Assembly: GCA_021788625.1 (NCBI GenBank)
Contig: JAJYKL010000026.1
Location: forward strand, 1-45,311
DNA from: Chloroflexota bacterium
GTDB taxonomy: Bacteria; Chloroflexota; Anaerolineae; J036; Brachytrichaceae
DNA: 45,311 nucleotides
Direction of reading: 5' to 3'
Both the position numbers and the translations under genes were made by a program. The notes beneath the pieces were generated by a model, which did not search any database, was not told where the DNA came from, and saw only the letters and a list, made by a program, of their open reading frames with translations. This document shows, one piece after another, positions 7,567-15,202 of this stretch (position 1 is its first letter; each line of letters starts with the position of its first letter).

Positions 7567-8826
7567 ATGAGTGAGGATCGAAATGTCCTGACCTACAAAT
7601 GCCCGAACTGCGGTGCCCCGGTGCAGTACGACGGTAAAGGCGAAGTGGCGGTGACATGCAACTACTGTGGCGCTGCGGCACCCGTGCCAGCCGAGTTGCT
7701 GCCCCACCCGGCCATCACAGCCTCCCAGCTCGTCACCAAGGCGAACCCAACGGCGGTCTCTGAAGTGACGCCGGTCGCGGCCAGCGTGACCGGGTGCGGG
7801 CTAGCCGCGCTCTTCAGCGGCATCGCTGTGGCGGCCAGCCTTATCGTGGCCATCGCCGTGGCCACGCATGGCTTTTCGAGTGCAGGCAGCAACGTGGTCG
7901 ACGTCGGTGGGGCGAAGGCAACTGTTTCAGCGATTAAGCCAACGAAGGTGGTGGTCCGTCCTACTCCAGTGCCCACGCCAACCCCGCGCTACGCCATTCC
8001 AACGCTTGCCTTTGGCGGCGAGGGAGTGGGTGTCGGTTTGTTCAAAGATGCCCGCAGTGTAGGCGTGGACGGCGACGGCAATATCTATGTGGGTGAGTAC
8101 ACGGGTGGGCGCATCCAGGTTTTCGACTCGCAGGGCGATTTCATTAACTCCTTCTTTGCCGGTCACTCCAATACGCTCATGCTGGGCTTTGCCGTCGACC
8201 GCACGGGCCACGTCTACGTAGCCGATGGTCAGTACATCACCCGCTACGATGGTAAATCAGGCAAGTCGCTGGGCAGACTGGTCTACCCGGGTGGGCCTGG
8301 TTTTGGCGAACTGGCTGTCACGTCCGATGGCGGACTGGTAGCTATGTGGTACCAGCGGCGCGAGGGCATCTTCACCTCGACCGAAGGCGCGCGCGAGGAC
8401 CTGGTACGCTTCGACGCGCAGGGAAAAGTCGTGCTCGTCATCCAGGGGCCAATCAGCTCCCAGACGGACAACGTGGAGCTGAACAATCTGCCTGCTGTGG
8501 ATGGCCAGGGCAACATCTATATCCTGGCCGAGATGGCCAGTTCCATTTTTAAATTCAGCCCGGAAGGGAAGTTCATCAACCGGTTCGGGTCGCGCGGCAG
8601 TGGCGCTGGCCAGCTCCTGCAAGCGTCATCGCTGGCGATCGACAGCCGCGGCCAGCTCTACGTGGCCGACTTCAACCACGTGCATATCTTTGGTCCCACT
8701 GGCCAAGCCGTGCATACATTCAGCCTGGACAGGTCCGCCGGCGCCTTCACTTTTGACGACAAAGGTGACCTCATCGTCCTTTCAAACGACCGCACGCACG
8801 TGACGAGGTATACACTCGGCCTTTAG
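7567..8826 (+). CDS. Zinc-ribbon, single-TM, NHL beta-propeller protein
   Basis: The 419-residue protein has three parts. Residues 8-40 form a zinc ribbon with C12PNC15 and C31NYC34. Residues 78-100 form one membrane helix, followed by a Pro/Thr-rich stalk (PTPVPTPTP). From about 145 to the end there are NHL-type repeats, seen as recurring VDGDGNIYV, DRTGHVYVAD, VDGQGNIYI and DSRGQLYVAD. The topology suggests a cytoplasmic zinc ribbon and an extracytoplasmic propeller that could bind protein or glycan. AAGGAAAG precedes the ATG. The following gene starts with the same kind of module, so the pair probably arose by duplication. Its biochemical role is unknown. Confidence 0.88.
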   Translation: MSEDRNVLTYKCPNCGAPVQYDGKGEVAVTCNYCGAAAPVPAELLPHPAITASQLVTKANPTAVSEVTPVAASVTGCGLAALFSGIAVAASLIVAIAVATHGFSSAGSNVVDVGGAKATVSAIKPTKVVVRPTPVPTPTPRYAIPTLAFGGEGVGVGLFKDARSVGVDGDGNIYVGEYTGGRIQVFDSQGDFINSFFAGHSNTLMLGFAVDRTGHVYVADGQYITRYDGKSGKSLGRLVYPGGPGFGELAVTSDGGLVAMWYQRREGIFTSTEGAREDLVRFDAQGKVVLVIQGPISSQTDNVELNNLPAVDGQGNIYILAEMASSIFKFSPEGKFINRFGSRGSGAGQLLQASSLAIDSRGQLYVADFNHVHIFGPTGQAVHTFSLDRSAGAFTFDDKGDLIVLSNDRTHVTRYTLGL

Positions 8827-8869
8827 CCCGCAGGCCGTTCATCTGGCGATAAGATAGAGGGCAGCGACA

Positions 8870-9604
8870 ATGAGTGAAGAAACTCCCTCCCCTAGCGAGA
8901 CCGAATCAATCCAGTGCCCGCACTGTGGTGCCACGAATACGTACCAGCGTGGAGCCCTGTCCATGCAGTGCGCCTATTGCGGGGGGGCGATCCCCATTTC
9001 TGAACCAGACAACGCCGCAGGCGCAGAATCCGATGTGGCGAGCGAACAAGCGGCCAGCAAGACACCATTTGTCCCTCATGTGCAGCCCATCCCCACCACC
9101 CCGCGCAGCCAGACTTCGCTGGCAGTAGGCCTGTTCATCGTACCCATCATCATTGTTCTGGTCGTCCTCATTTTGCTCACTATCTTTTCTGCTTCTCACG
9201 GTAAGCAACCCTCCATCGGGCAGCCACCTACCTCCTTACCGGTGCCGACTGCCACATCTGCCGCTGCGCCAGCGACCGGATTTCATGGGTTGGCTTCTGG
9301 TGCCCTCGCCAGCTCATTTCAGGCCTGGGCTGTCTTGCGCACGCCCACCTCCATCGCCTTCTCCGCAGCGGGCGCGAGTGAATACCAACCTGCCTGATAC
9401 ATACTCCGGAGTGATCAGAGGTTATAGCTGTCTGTTACTGCTCGAGGCGACTTTCGTCACAACTGCCATCTCCAGCTTGTCCATCCGCCCCATTACGGCG
9501 CAGCCTGCACTCTGACCATTGTGCCGGGTACGTATGACAACGTGAGGGTGGGCAATCGGACTGCTTATGTGGACCGCGCCGCCGGCAAATTCCAGTTGGT
9601 TTAA
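8870..9604 (+). pseudogene. Second zinc-ribbon membrane protein, frameshifted
   Basis: The N-terminal part is intact: a zinc ribbon (C16PHC19 and C34AYC37), an acidic linker, one membrane helix at about 84-106 and a Pro/Thr/Ala stalk, as in the gene before it. The frame meets a TGA at 9395-9397 and a TAG at 9425-9427. After these the same frame resumes a clearly protein-like sequence, with GDFRHN, CTLTIVPGTYDNVRV and DRAAGKFQLV, to a TAA at 9602. Between about 9380 and 9430 the +1 frame reads NLPDTYSGVIRGYS, so a pair of compensating indels would restore one open frame of about 244 codons. It is therefore either a recently broken gene or a sequencing error. The C-terminal domain is short and is not an NHL propeller, so its function differs from that of its neighbour. 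Confidence 0.7.
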
Positions 9605-9615
9605 TATGGGCAACT

Positions 9616-10842
9616 ATGCGAACATTCGACCTTTTATCTTCCTCGGATGCCATGGCGAAGCTGAACGCGGCACTGAACGCCACCCATGCCTTCCCGCCCA
9701 CAGAGACGGTTGCCACGACCCTGGCAAATAACCGTGTGCTGGCGCGTGACGTGACCTCACCTGTAGCCATGCCAGAATTCCGCCGCAGTACCGTGGATGG
9801 TTACGCCGTGAAGGCTGGAGCTACACCCGGCGTATTGCGCGTGATCGGCGAGGTGAAGATGGGCGAGCTGACCGGACTGCGAATCAAGCTGGGCGATGCA
9901 GCTCTGGTCCATACGGGCGGTAACATTCCCGCAGGTGCTGACGCCGTGGTGATGGTGGAGCAGACTCGCGCACTGGATATGTCGGGTTTAGCGAAAATCC
10001 AGACACAGGCACAACTCTCGGCAGGAGAGAACATCATCCGCGAAGGCGAAGATGTACAGGCAGGTGAAGTAGTCATGCGTGCCAGCGCCCGCCTGCGCGA
10101 GCCCGAGATCGGCGGGTTGCTCGCACTCGGGATGACTGAGATCGAGGTGGTGCGCCAGCCGCGTGTGGCGCTCATCGCTAGCGGTGACGAGGTGGTGCCG
10201 GCCAGCGTGAACACCAGGCCGGGGCAGGTGCGTAACATCAACACGCCCATGCTCCTGGCGCTGGTGGCTCGTAACGGCGGGGTGGGGCTGGATTATGGCA
10301 TCCTGCCTGACCGGCGCGACGCCTTCGAGCAGGCAGCCATGCGCGCCATGCGCGAGGCAGACGCGGTCGTCTTCATGGCAGGCAGCTCGATGAGCGAGCG
10401 TGACCTTACGCCCGATGTGGTGAACAGCATGGGTAAGCCGGGCATCCTGGTGCACGGCATCGCCTTCCGGCCTGGTAAGCCAACCCTCTTTGCGGTGTGC
10501 GATGGCAAGCCCGTGTTTGGCCTGCCCGGCAATCCCATCAGTGCGCTGGTAACGGCCAGCCTGTTTGTGGCTCCTACGCTCTGGCGAATGCAGGGTGCAC
10601 CACCCCCCCACCCATACATTCTCAGCGCAGCACTGAGCAGAGACGTGAAGTCGCCGCCAGATCTGGAGCACTGGTTCCCCGTGAAGCTTGGCGGGGAACT
10701 GGGCAGTCTGAAGGCTGAACCCGTTTCAACCAAGAGCAACCTGATCTTCGGTCTGGTGCGTGCAGATGGATTGGCGTGTGCCCCTCTCGGAGTGGACCAC
10801 TTGAGCGCCGGCACCGTGCTGGATGTGAGGCTGTTCCCATGA
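9616..10842 (+). CDS. moeA: Molybdopterin molybdotransferase MoeA
   Basis: MoeA inserts molybdate into adenylylated molybdopterin, the last step of molybdenum cofactor synthesis in the cytoplasm. The 408-residue length is normal. Family motifs appear in order: MPEFRRSTVDGYAV (about 52-65), HTGGNIPAGADAVV (about 99-112), a GDEVV and PGQVRNIN segment, then the MPT-binding domain with KPVFGLPGNPISALV and a C-terminal barrel domain. The usual GGVSVG loop is replaced by AGSSMSERD, a variant I associate with Chloroflexota and Firmicutes homologues. The gene starts 12 bases after the broken zinc-ribbon gene, without a strong ribosome-binding site. No other Mo-cofactor gene or molybdoenzyme is in the window. 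Confidence 0.95.
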   Translation: MRTFDLLSSSDAMAKLNAALNATHAFPPTETVATTLANNRVLARDVTSPVAMPEFRRSTVDGYAVKAGATPGVLRVIGEVKMGELTGLRIKLGDAALVHTGGNIPAGADAVVMVEQTRALDMSGLAKIQTQAQLSAGENIIREGEDVQAGEVVMRASARLREPEIGGLLALGMTEIEVVRQPRVALIASGDEVVPASVNTRPGQVRNINTPMLLALVARNGGVGLDYGILPDRRDAFEQAAMRAMREADAVVFMAGSSMSERDLTPDVVNSMGKPGILVHGIAFRPGKPTLFAVCDGKPVFGLPGNPISALVTASLFVAPTLWRMQGAPPPHPYILSAALSRDVKSPPDLEHWFPVKLGGELGSLKAEPVSTKSNLIFGLVRADGLACAPLGVDHLSAGTVLDVRLFP

Positions 10843-10874
10843 GCGCAGGGGAGTGTACATAGGGTGAACGGATG

Positions 10875-11993
10875 CTAATATACAAGCCGCTTGGGGAACC
10901 AGATGTCCTTGGGGTTGCCTGGGTGCTGTTCCAGGGCTGCCTCATCCAGCTCTACACCCAGCCCCGGCCTGGTAGGTAAAGGGATGAAACCGTTCTGAAC
11001 GAGCAACGGTTCTTTGACGATTTGCTCTGCCAAGGTGCGCGTGTGCACCGACTCGGTGATCAGGAAGTTGGGCGTGCAAGCGGCGAACTGTACGACCGCC
11101 GCCAACGAGACGGGGCCATTGGGATTGTGTGGCGCGACCGTCACACCGCAGGGTTCGGCCATGGCTGCGATCTTGCGGAGTTCGAGGATGCCTCCAGCGT
11201 GACACACGTCAGGCTGGATCACGTCGACCAGACGGTCCTTGAGCAGCGGCCAAAACCCCCAGCGCGTGTAATAGCGTTCGCCCGTGGCCAGGGGCACTCG
11301 CACTTCCTCCCGGACCCGCGCGAGCATTTCGTTACCATCAGACGGAACCGGCTCCTCAAAGAAAAGGAGATCAAATGGCTCCAATGCGCGCGCGATCTGA
11401 ATAGCCGCCTGGGGACCAAAGCGCCAATGGCCGTCGACGGCGACATCGGCCTTATGGCCCACCGCATCACGCACGGCACGCATGCACTGCACTACGTACG
11501 CCAGTCCTTCCGGCGAAATGGTGAAATATTCATCACGGAACGGGTCGAATTTGAGACCGGTGAACCCAAGCTTCTCGACAGCCTGTGCGGCGGCTTCGCC
11601 ACACTCCTCAGGTGTGGTGTATGGGCCAGGCCAGGTGTAGGCGCGGACAGCGTCCCGTACCGGACCGCCCCACAACCGGTAGACCGGGGTGTGGAAATAC
11701 TTGCCGGTGATGTCCCACATGGCCTGCTCCAGTCCGCTGATCGCCGTGAAGTCGGTCACTCCCTTCCAGCACGAGGTCATCTGCCATTTGCGCCAGTGCA
11801 GCTCAATATCCAGAGGATTCTGCCCGATCAGATTACGAGCCAGTTCCTGAATCGCGCCGATGACTGAGAGCTCCTTACCTTCCAGGGTGCTCTCGCCGAC
11901 CCCTTCGATGCCCTCATCCGTAAAAATCTTGACGAAGACATAGTTGCTTGCCCCGAAATCGACCATATAGGTTTTGATGTCAGTTATTCGCAT
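10875..11993 (-). CDS. Enolase-superfamily sugar-acid dehydratase (galactonate-dehydratase-like)
   Basis: This 372-residue cytoplasmic enzyme belongs to the mandelate-racemase subgroup that dehydrates acid sugars to 2-keto-3-deoxy acids. Mg ligands are D187 (VDGHW), E213 (FFEEPV) and E239 (TGER). H189, two residues after D187, and the H289/D262 pair (APHNPNGP, QPD) match the acid/base set of D-galactonate dehydratase, as does the KFDPF segment at 148-152. The exact sugar acid cannot be fixed from motifs alone. It is the last gene of a minus-strand cassette with a Nudix hydrolase, two sugar-isomerase-fold proteins and a URO-D-family protein, which supports plant or algal sugar breakdown. It converges with moeA, leaving 32 bases between stops. 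Confidence 0.88.
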   Translation of the reverse strand: MRITDIKTYMVDFGASNYVFVKIFTDEGIEGVGESTLEGKELSVIGAIQELARNLIGQNPLDIELHWRKWQMTSCWKGVTDFTAISGLEQAMWDITGKYFHTPVYRLWGGPVRDAVRAYTWPGPYTTPEECGEAAAQAVEKLGFTGLKFDPFRDEYFTISPEGLAYVVQCMRAVRDAVGHKADVAVDGHWRFGPQAAIQIARALEPFDLLFFEEPVPSDGNEMLARVREEVRVPLATGERYYTRWGFWPLLKDRLVDVIQPDVCHAGGILELRKIAAMAEPCGVTVAPHNPNGPVSLAAVVQFAACTPNFLITESVHTRTLAEQIVKEPLLVQNGFIPLPTRPGLGVELDEAALEQHPGNPKDIWFPKRLVY

Positions 11994-12205
11994 GTGTTAA
12001 CTGTACGGAGGTTCGTTGCATTCTGCAAATGCCGCGGCAATCGAGCGGCCGGAGCTTGCTGCCTTTGATAGATGACCTGTGGGGGAGGAGTCAACCCGTG
12101 TCCTGCGAACTGTGGCGACCAGGATACCGACACCTTGCGGTTGTCCCGCTGGTCCTGCCAGTGAGGCTTTACCTTTGCCGTGTACGCCCTGTACGGTGCG
12201 TGAGC

Positions 12206-12706
12206 CTACTCGATCTGTTGCACGAGCTGTCTGACCTGCTCGCTGTTCTGCTCCAGGTACTGTTGGGTTTCGTCGAGCAGGCGCCTGCTCTCACTGAAAG
12301 TGATTAGTCCGGCAGCCTCGGCGCCGCTGGCCCACTGGTAAGCTTTTATCTCACTGGCCTGGATATGTACGGTGCCTTCCTTTACCACCCCGAGAAAGTA
12401 ACGCACCGTTTTTGCCACCGTCCGATTGCCTCGGCGAAAGTAGTAGGTCTCAGTGAACGTTACGCCCTCAAGCAGAAGAATGTCACGCAGGCCAGTCTCC
12501 TCTCTCAGCTCGCGGCGTGCCGCCTGCTGTTCCGTCTCACCGTTTTCAGCATGTCCTTTGGGGAAAGCCCAGTGGCCAGCGTGGTGTTGCACGAGCAGGA
12601 ACTGGTATTCGTTTCCGCTGTAGCGCATCGGAATCACACCAAAGGATTGATCGCTTACGGTTGCCGCACTAATTCTCTTACCCGCCGCCTTTTGTTTATC
12701 ATCCAC
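12206..12706 (-). CDS. Nudix hydrolase (Ap4A-hydrolase-like)
   Basis: This is a 166-residue soluble pyrophosphohydrolase. The Nudix box is complete: G51, E57, R65-E66-L67, E69-E70, G72-L73 (GHAENGE...RRELREETGL), giving the Mg-binding helix. The surrounding layout (GVIPMRY, WAFPKGH before the box and TVRYFLG after it) resembles diadenosine-tetraphosphate hydrolases, but ADP-sugar or other nucleotide substrates are possible. The C-terminal 30 residues are a Glu/Gln-rich helix. Its start overlaps the 3' end of the FucI-like gene by 8 bases, so the two are translationally linked. A gap of 212 bases separates it from the dehydratase gene downstream. Confidence 0.9.
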   Translation of the reverse strand: MDDKQKAAGKRISAATVSDQSFGVIPMRYSGNEYQFLLVQHHAGHWAFPKGHAENGETEQQAARRELREETGLRDILLLEGVTFTETYYFRRGNRTVAKTVRYFLGVVKEGTVHIQASEIKAYQWASGAEAAGLITFSESRRLLDETQQYLEQNSEQVRQLVQQIE

Positions 12707-14063
12707 CGAATTTCACATCCCCGCACCTGCTGAGATCCACTCCAGGTGCCAGCAGTTCCAGGTAGCGCAGTCCTGGCCCGATAATCCGCGCGAGTTCTTT
12801 CAACTCTCCGGCGACGTGGCCGTAGCCAGCCATCCAGTGGTGACCAATGCCTTCTTCGTGGATCCAGTCGATGACCTGCTCCACCGGCTGATCGAACTTG
12901 ACCCGCAGCGGGTTGCCAGGGAACACCATGTCGGTGTGGAGCGCTTCGCCTTGCAGCACGGCCATCTGGTACCCTGCGCCGGAGGGCATCAGGTTGGTGA
13001 GCGTCACTTTGCCTGGGCGCGCTGGGAAGAGCGAACACACACCTGTGTTGGCCAGCCGCACAGGAGCGAGCGTGATGTCTTCTCGTCGCTCAGCCAGCGT
13101 ATACGAACCTGAACCGCAATGCGTGAACACCACGCTGCTATCAGGTAATGGGTCCAACCAGTCGGTGTTGTGGGTCGGCTGGCCTGTGAGCGTCTGCAGT
13201 ATAAACATCGCAAGTGCACCGTTCACGTCGCCCTCGCAGCCCACCGGCGCGCCTGAGTCGGCCAGAAGCGAGGCGGCCATGCAGGCGCAGCCCATATAGT
13301 CTGGGTAACACCCGAACGCGAGGGCTGACAGGCCTTCGCGTTCAAACAGTTCACGGATGGCGATATAGAAGCCGGCGGCTTCCTGCCCGGCTGTGTCGGT
13401 CACCTGCACGCTACCCGCGGCCTGCTTTACGGTGTTCCACACCGGCAGTGTCTCGTTCTGGCTGGTCTGGCGGGCGCGGTTGATTAAGGCCACCATATCC
13501 ACCGGCACCACGCGAGCACCCAGTACCTTCTTGAGGGCGATTTCAACTGCGGCCACCTCCGTCATGCCTCGTGTGCGCAGGCCCGCCAGTCCGATACGCG
13601 CATGCCGCAAGCGGCGATGCAGCGCGGCCGCGCGCAGGAAGCGCAGAGTACGCACAAGCGGAGCGCCTGGCTCGATGGCACCAAATACAGCCACGTAGGG
13701 CTTGTCCAGTTGCTGCAGGTAGCTGGTGGCCTGCTGCGTGCCGCACAGCGCACCAGTCTCCATGCCGGGCAGCGACCACAAAAGCAAGGGTATGCTGCAT
13801 TCCTCCAGCAGGTCCAGCAGCAGGTAGTCTTCGTACCAGCTTGCAGCAACCAGGGCGAGGGCATCCACATGTGCTTCCGCAGCGTGCTGGCCTGCTGAGA
13901 TGGCTGCCTGGGTGCTACCTAGATGACCCAGGTGCACGGTATCACAGCCACTGCGCTCCAACAGATCAGCCAGGTCACCGGCGGCCTGAGGTGCGCGGCC
14001 GGCGCCAACCTCCAGCGGGCTGAAAAGAGCACCCACGGCGACGCGTGGCATCAGTTCGCGCAC
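12699..14063 (-). CDS. L-fucose/L-arabinose isomerase-family protein
   Basis: The 454-residue protein has the FucI/AraA layout: two Rossmann-like N-terminal domains (about 1-180 and 180-310) and a C-terminal barrel. The metal-binding region is seen as CEGDVNGALAMFILQ (E277) with D301/D304 about 25 residues later, and the final metal histidine lies in GIGHHWMAGYGH. These correspond to the Glu-Asp-His set that binds Mn in L-fucose isomerase. It likely isomerises an aldose to a ketose, but family members with other activities are common and the length is short for FucI (about 590). It starts seven bases after the XylA-like stop and overlaps the Nudix gene, so it is in one operon with both. Confidence 0.8.
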   Translation of the reverse strand: MRELMPRVAVGALFSPLEVGAGRAPQAAGDLADLLERSGCDTVHLGHLGSTQAAISAGQHAAEAHVDALALVAASWYEDYLLLDLLEECSIPLLLWSLPGMETGALCGTQQATSYLQQLDKPYVAVFGAIEPGAPLVRTLRFLRAAALHRRLRHARIGLAGLRTRGMTEVAAVEIALKKVLGARVVPVDMVALINRARQTSQNETLPVWNTVKQAAGSVQVTDTAGQEAAGFYIAIRELFEREGLSALAFGCYPDYMGCACMAASLLADSGAPVGCEGDVNGALAMFILQTLTGQPTHNTDWLDPLPDSSVVFTHCGSGSYTLAERREDITLAPVRLANTGVCSLFPARPGKVTLTNLMPSGAGYQMAVLQGEALHTDMVFPGNPLRVKFDQPVEQVIDWIHEEGIGHHWMAGYGHVAGELKELARIIGPGLRYLELLAPGVDLSRCGDVKFGG

Positions 14064-14070
14064 GTTGATC

Positions 14071-15111
14071 CTACCTCGCCCGGTCCAGGAACTGACTCAT
14101 GATATACAGGTCCAGAGCCTCATAGTCGCGCGCCGAGACCATGCTCTGCATCTTCGCGGGGTCCAGGCCACGCGAGATGTCCAATAGGCTGTTGAAAACC
14201 TCGCGGCTATTGGAAAGATGGCGGGTGGCGACGTCATCTTTTTGAGTTCGCATGGCTTTCACATCCAGGCCGACGAATTCGCCGTGCGTGCCGAAATCGT
14301 ATGCATCGAGGAGGCGTACCTGGTTGAACGCGCGCCGCAGATCCACTGAGCCAAACGACTTGTCCTCGTCAAACTTCAACCCATTCTGGTCGTTCAGGTG
14401 TACGGTCCACAGCTTGCCGAAGGACAGGGCAAAGCCCATCTCATCCGACGGATCCAACCCGGCCAGAATGGCGTGCGCACTCTCGATGTTGATGCCCATG
14501 CGCCCTGGGGCAACGGTTCGGTAGCCAATGGCTAATGCGTGGCCCGTGGTAGGCAGATAAGCCTGGTCCATCGGCTCGTTGGGCTTGGGTTCCACGGCGA
14601 TGCGTATAGCCGGGTCGTACTCCAGCATCACGTTCATTGCCTCCACCAGCCGGTCGGCCGCAACTTTGCTGTCCTTTGCTTCGCGGATATAACTGCCCTC
14701 GCGTGCCAGCCACAACACCAGGAGGTTTGTTCCCAATGCAGCGGCGATATCGATGGCACGCTTGGAACGGTCCAGAGCATAGGCGCGCGCCTTGGGGTCA
14801 TGGGAGGTGTAGGCGCCGTCGATGGTGCGCGGGTCCATCCAAAGGCGCGGGGCGACGAACTCTGCCACCAACCCCAGCGCCTCCAGTTTGCGACGTAGCG
14901 ACTTGGCTCTGCGGGTAATCTGCTCTGGCTTCAGGTCGTTCAGGTCGGGCACCGCATCGTCGTCGTGAAACTGCACGCCGTCAAAACCAAGCTTTTTATA
15001 TAATCCCAACTTCTTCTCAAAGGAGATCGTGCGGCGGACCTCCGGGCCGAATGGGTCAGCTCCTTCATGAATATTCCATGGACCGAACGAGAACCTGAAA
15101 ACTCCAGCCAT
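14071..15111 (-). CDS. Xylose-isomerase-like protein (class I type, altered metal site)
   Basis: The 346-residue TIM-barrel protein is close to class I xylose isomerases (about 388 residues). It has FSFGPWN and DPFG near the N-terminus, the catalytic FHDDD (H49), EPKPNEP (E174, K176), NIESAHAI (E210, H213), KFDED (D248, D250) and D283. One canonical metal ligand differs: the Asp of the family's DLNGQ motif is His in HLNDQ (H238). His can bind metal, so activity may be retained with a different metal or sugar. A strong GGAGG lies just before the ATG. It follows the URO-D-family gene by 91 bases and is coupled closely to the FucI-like gene, so the pair may process the same sugar stream. Confidence 0.82.
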   Translation of the reverse strand: MAGVFRFSFGPWNIHEGADPFGPEVRRTISFEKKLGLYKKLGFDGVQFHDDDAVPDLNDLKPEQITRRAKSLRRKLEALGLVAEFVAPRLWMDPRTIDGAYTSHDPKARAYALDRSKRAIDIAAALGTNLLVLWLAREGSYIREAKDSKVAADRLVEAMNVMLEYDPAIRIAVEPKPNEPMDQAYLPTTGHALAIGYRTVAPGRMGINIESAHAILAGLDPSDEMGFALSFGKLWTVHLNDQNGLKFDEDKSFGSVDLRRAFNQVRLLDAYDFGTHGEFVGLDVKAMRTQKDDVATRHLSNSREVFNSLLDISRGLDPAKMQSMVSARDYEALDLYIMSQFLDRAR

Positions 15112-15131
15112 TATTTACCTCCAATTTAACC

Positions 15132-15188
15132 CACGAATCTTCACGAATAAACACCGATTCGAACGGACCGCCATATCGTGCATTCGTG
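15132..15188. repeat. CACGAAT repeats upstream of the XylA-like gene
   Basis: CACGAAT occurs at 15132-15138 and 15142-15148 as direct repeats ten bases apart, and inverted as ATTCGTG at 15182-15188. They lie just before the ribosome-binding site of the XylA-like gene on the minus strand. One-turn spacing suggests an operator for a sugar-responsive regulator. Similar CACGAAT-rich strings are, to my recollection, frequent in intergenic DNA of some Anaerolineae, so a generic dispersed repeat is the alternative. Confidence 0.35.
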
Positions 15189-15202
15189 ACAATTCGCGTT
15201 TG

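Noticed and set aside
11022..11867. 281-codon plus-strand open frame opposite the dehydratase gene
   Set aside because: The opposite strand encodes an enzyme with all catalytic residues; this frame has no protein-like motif.
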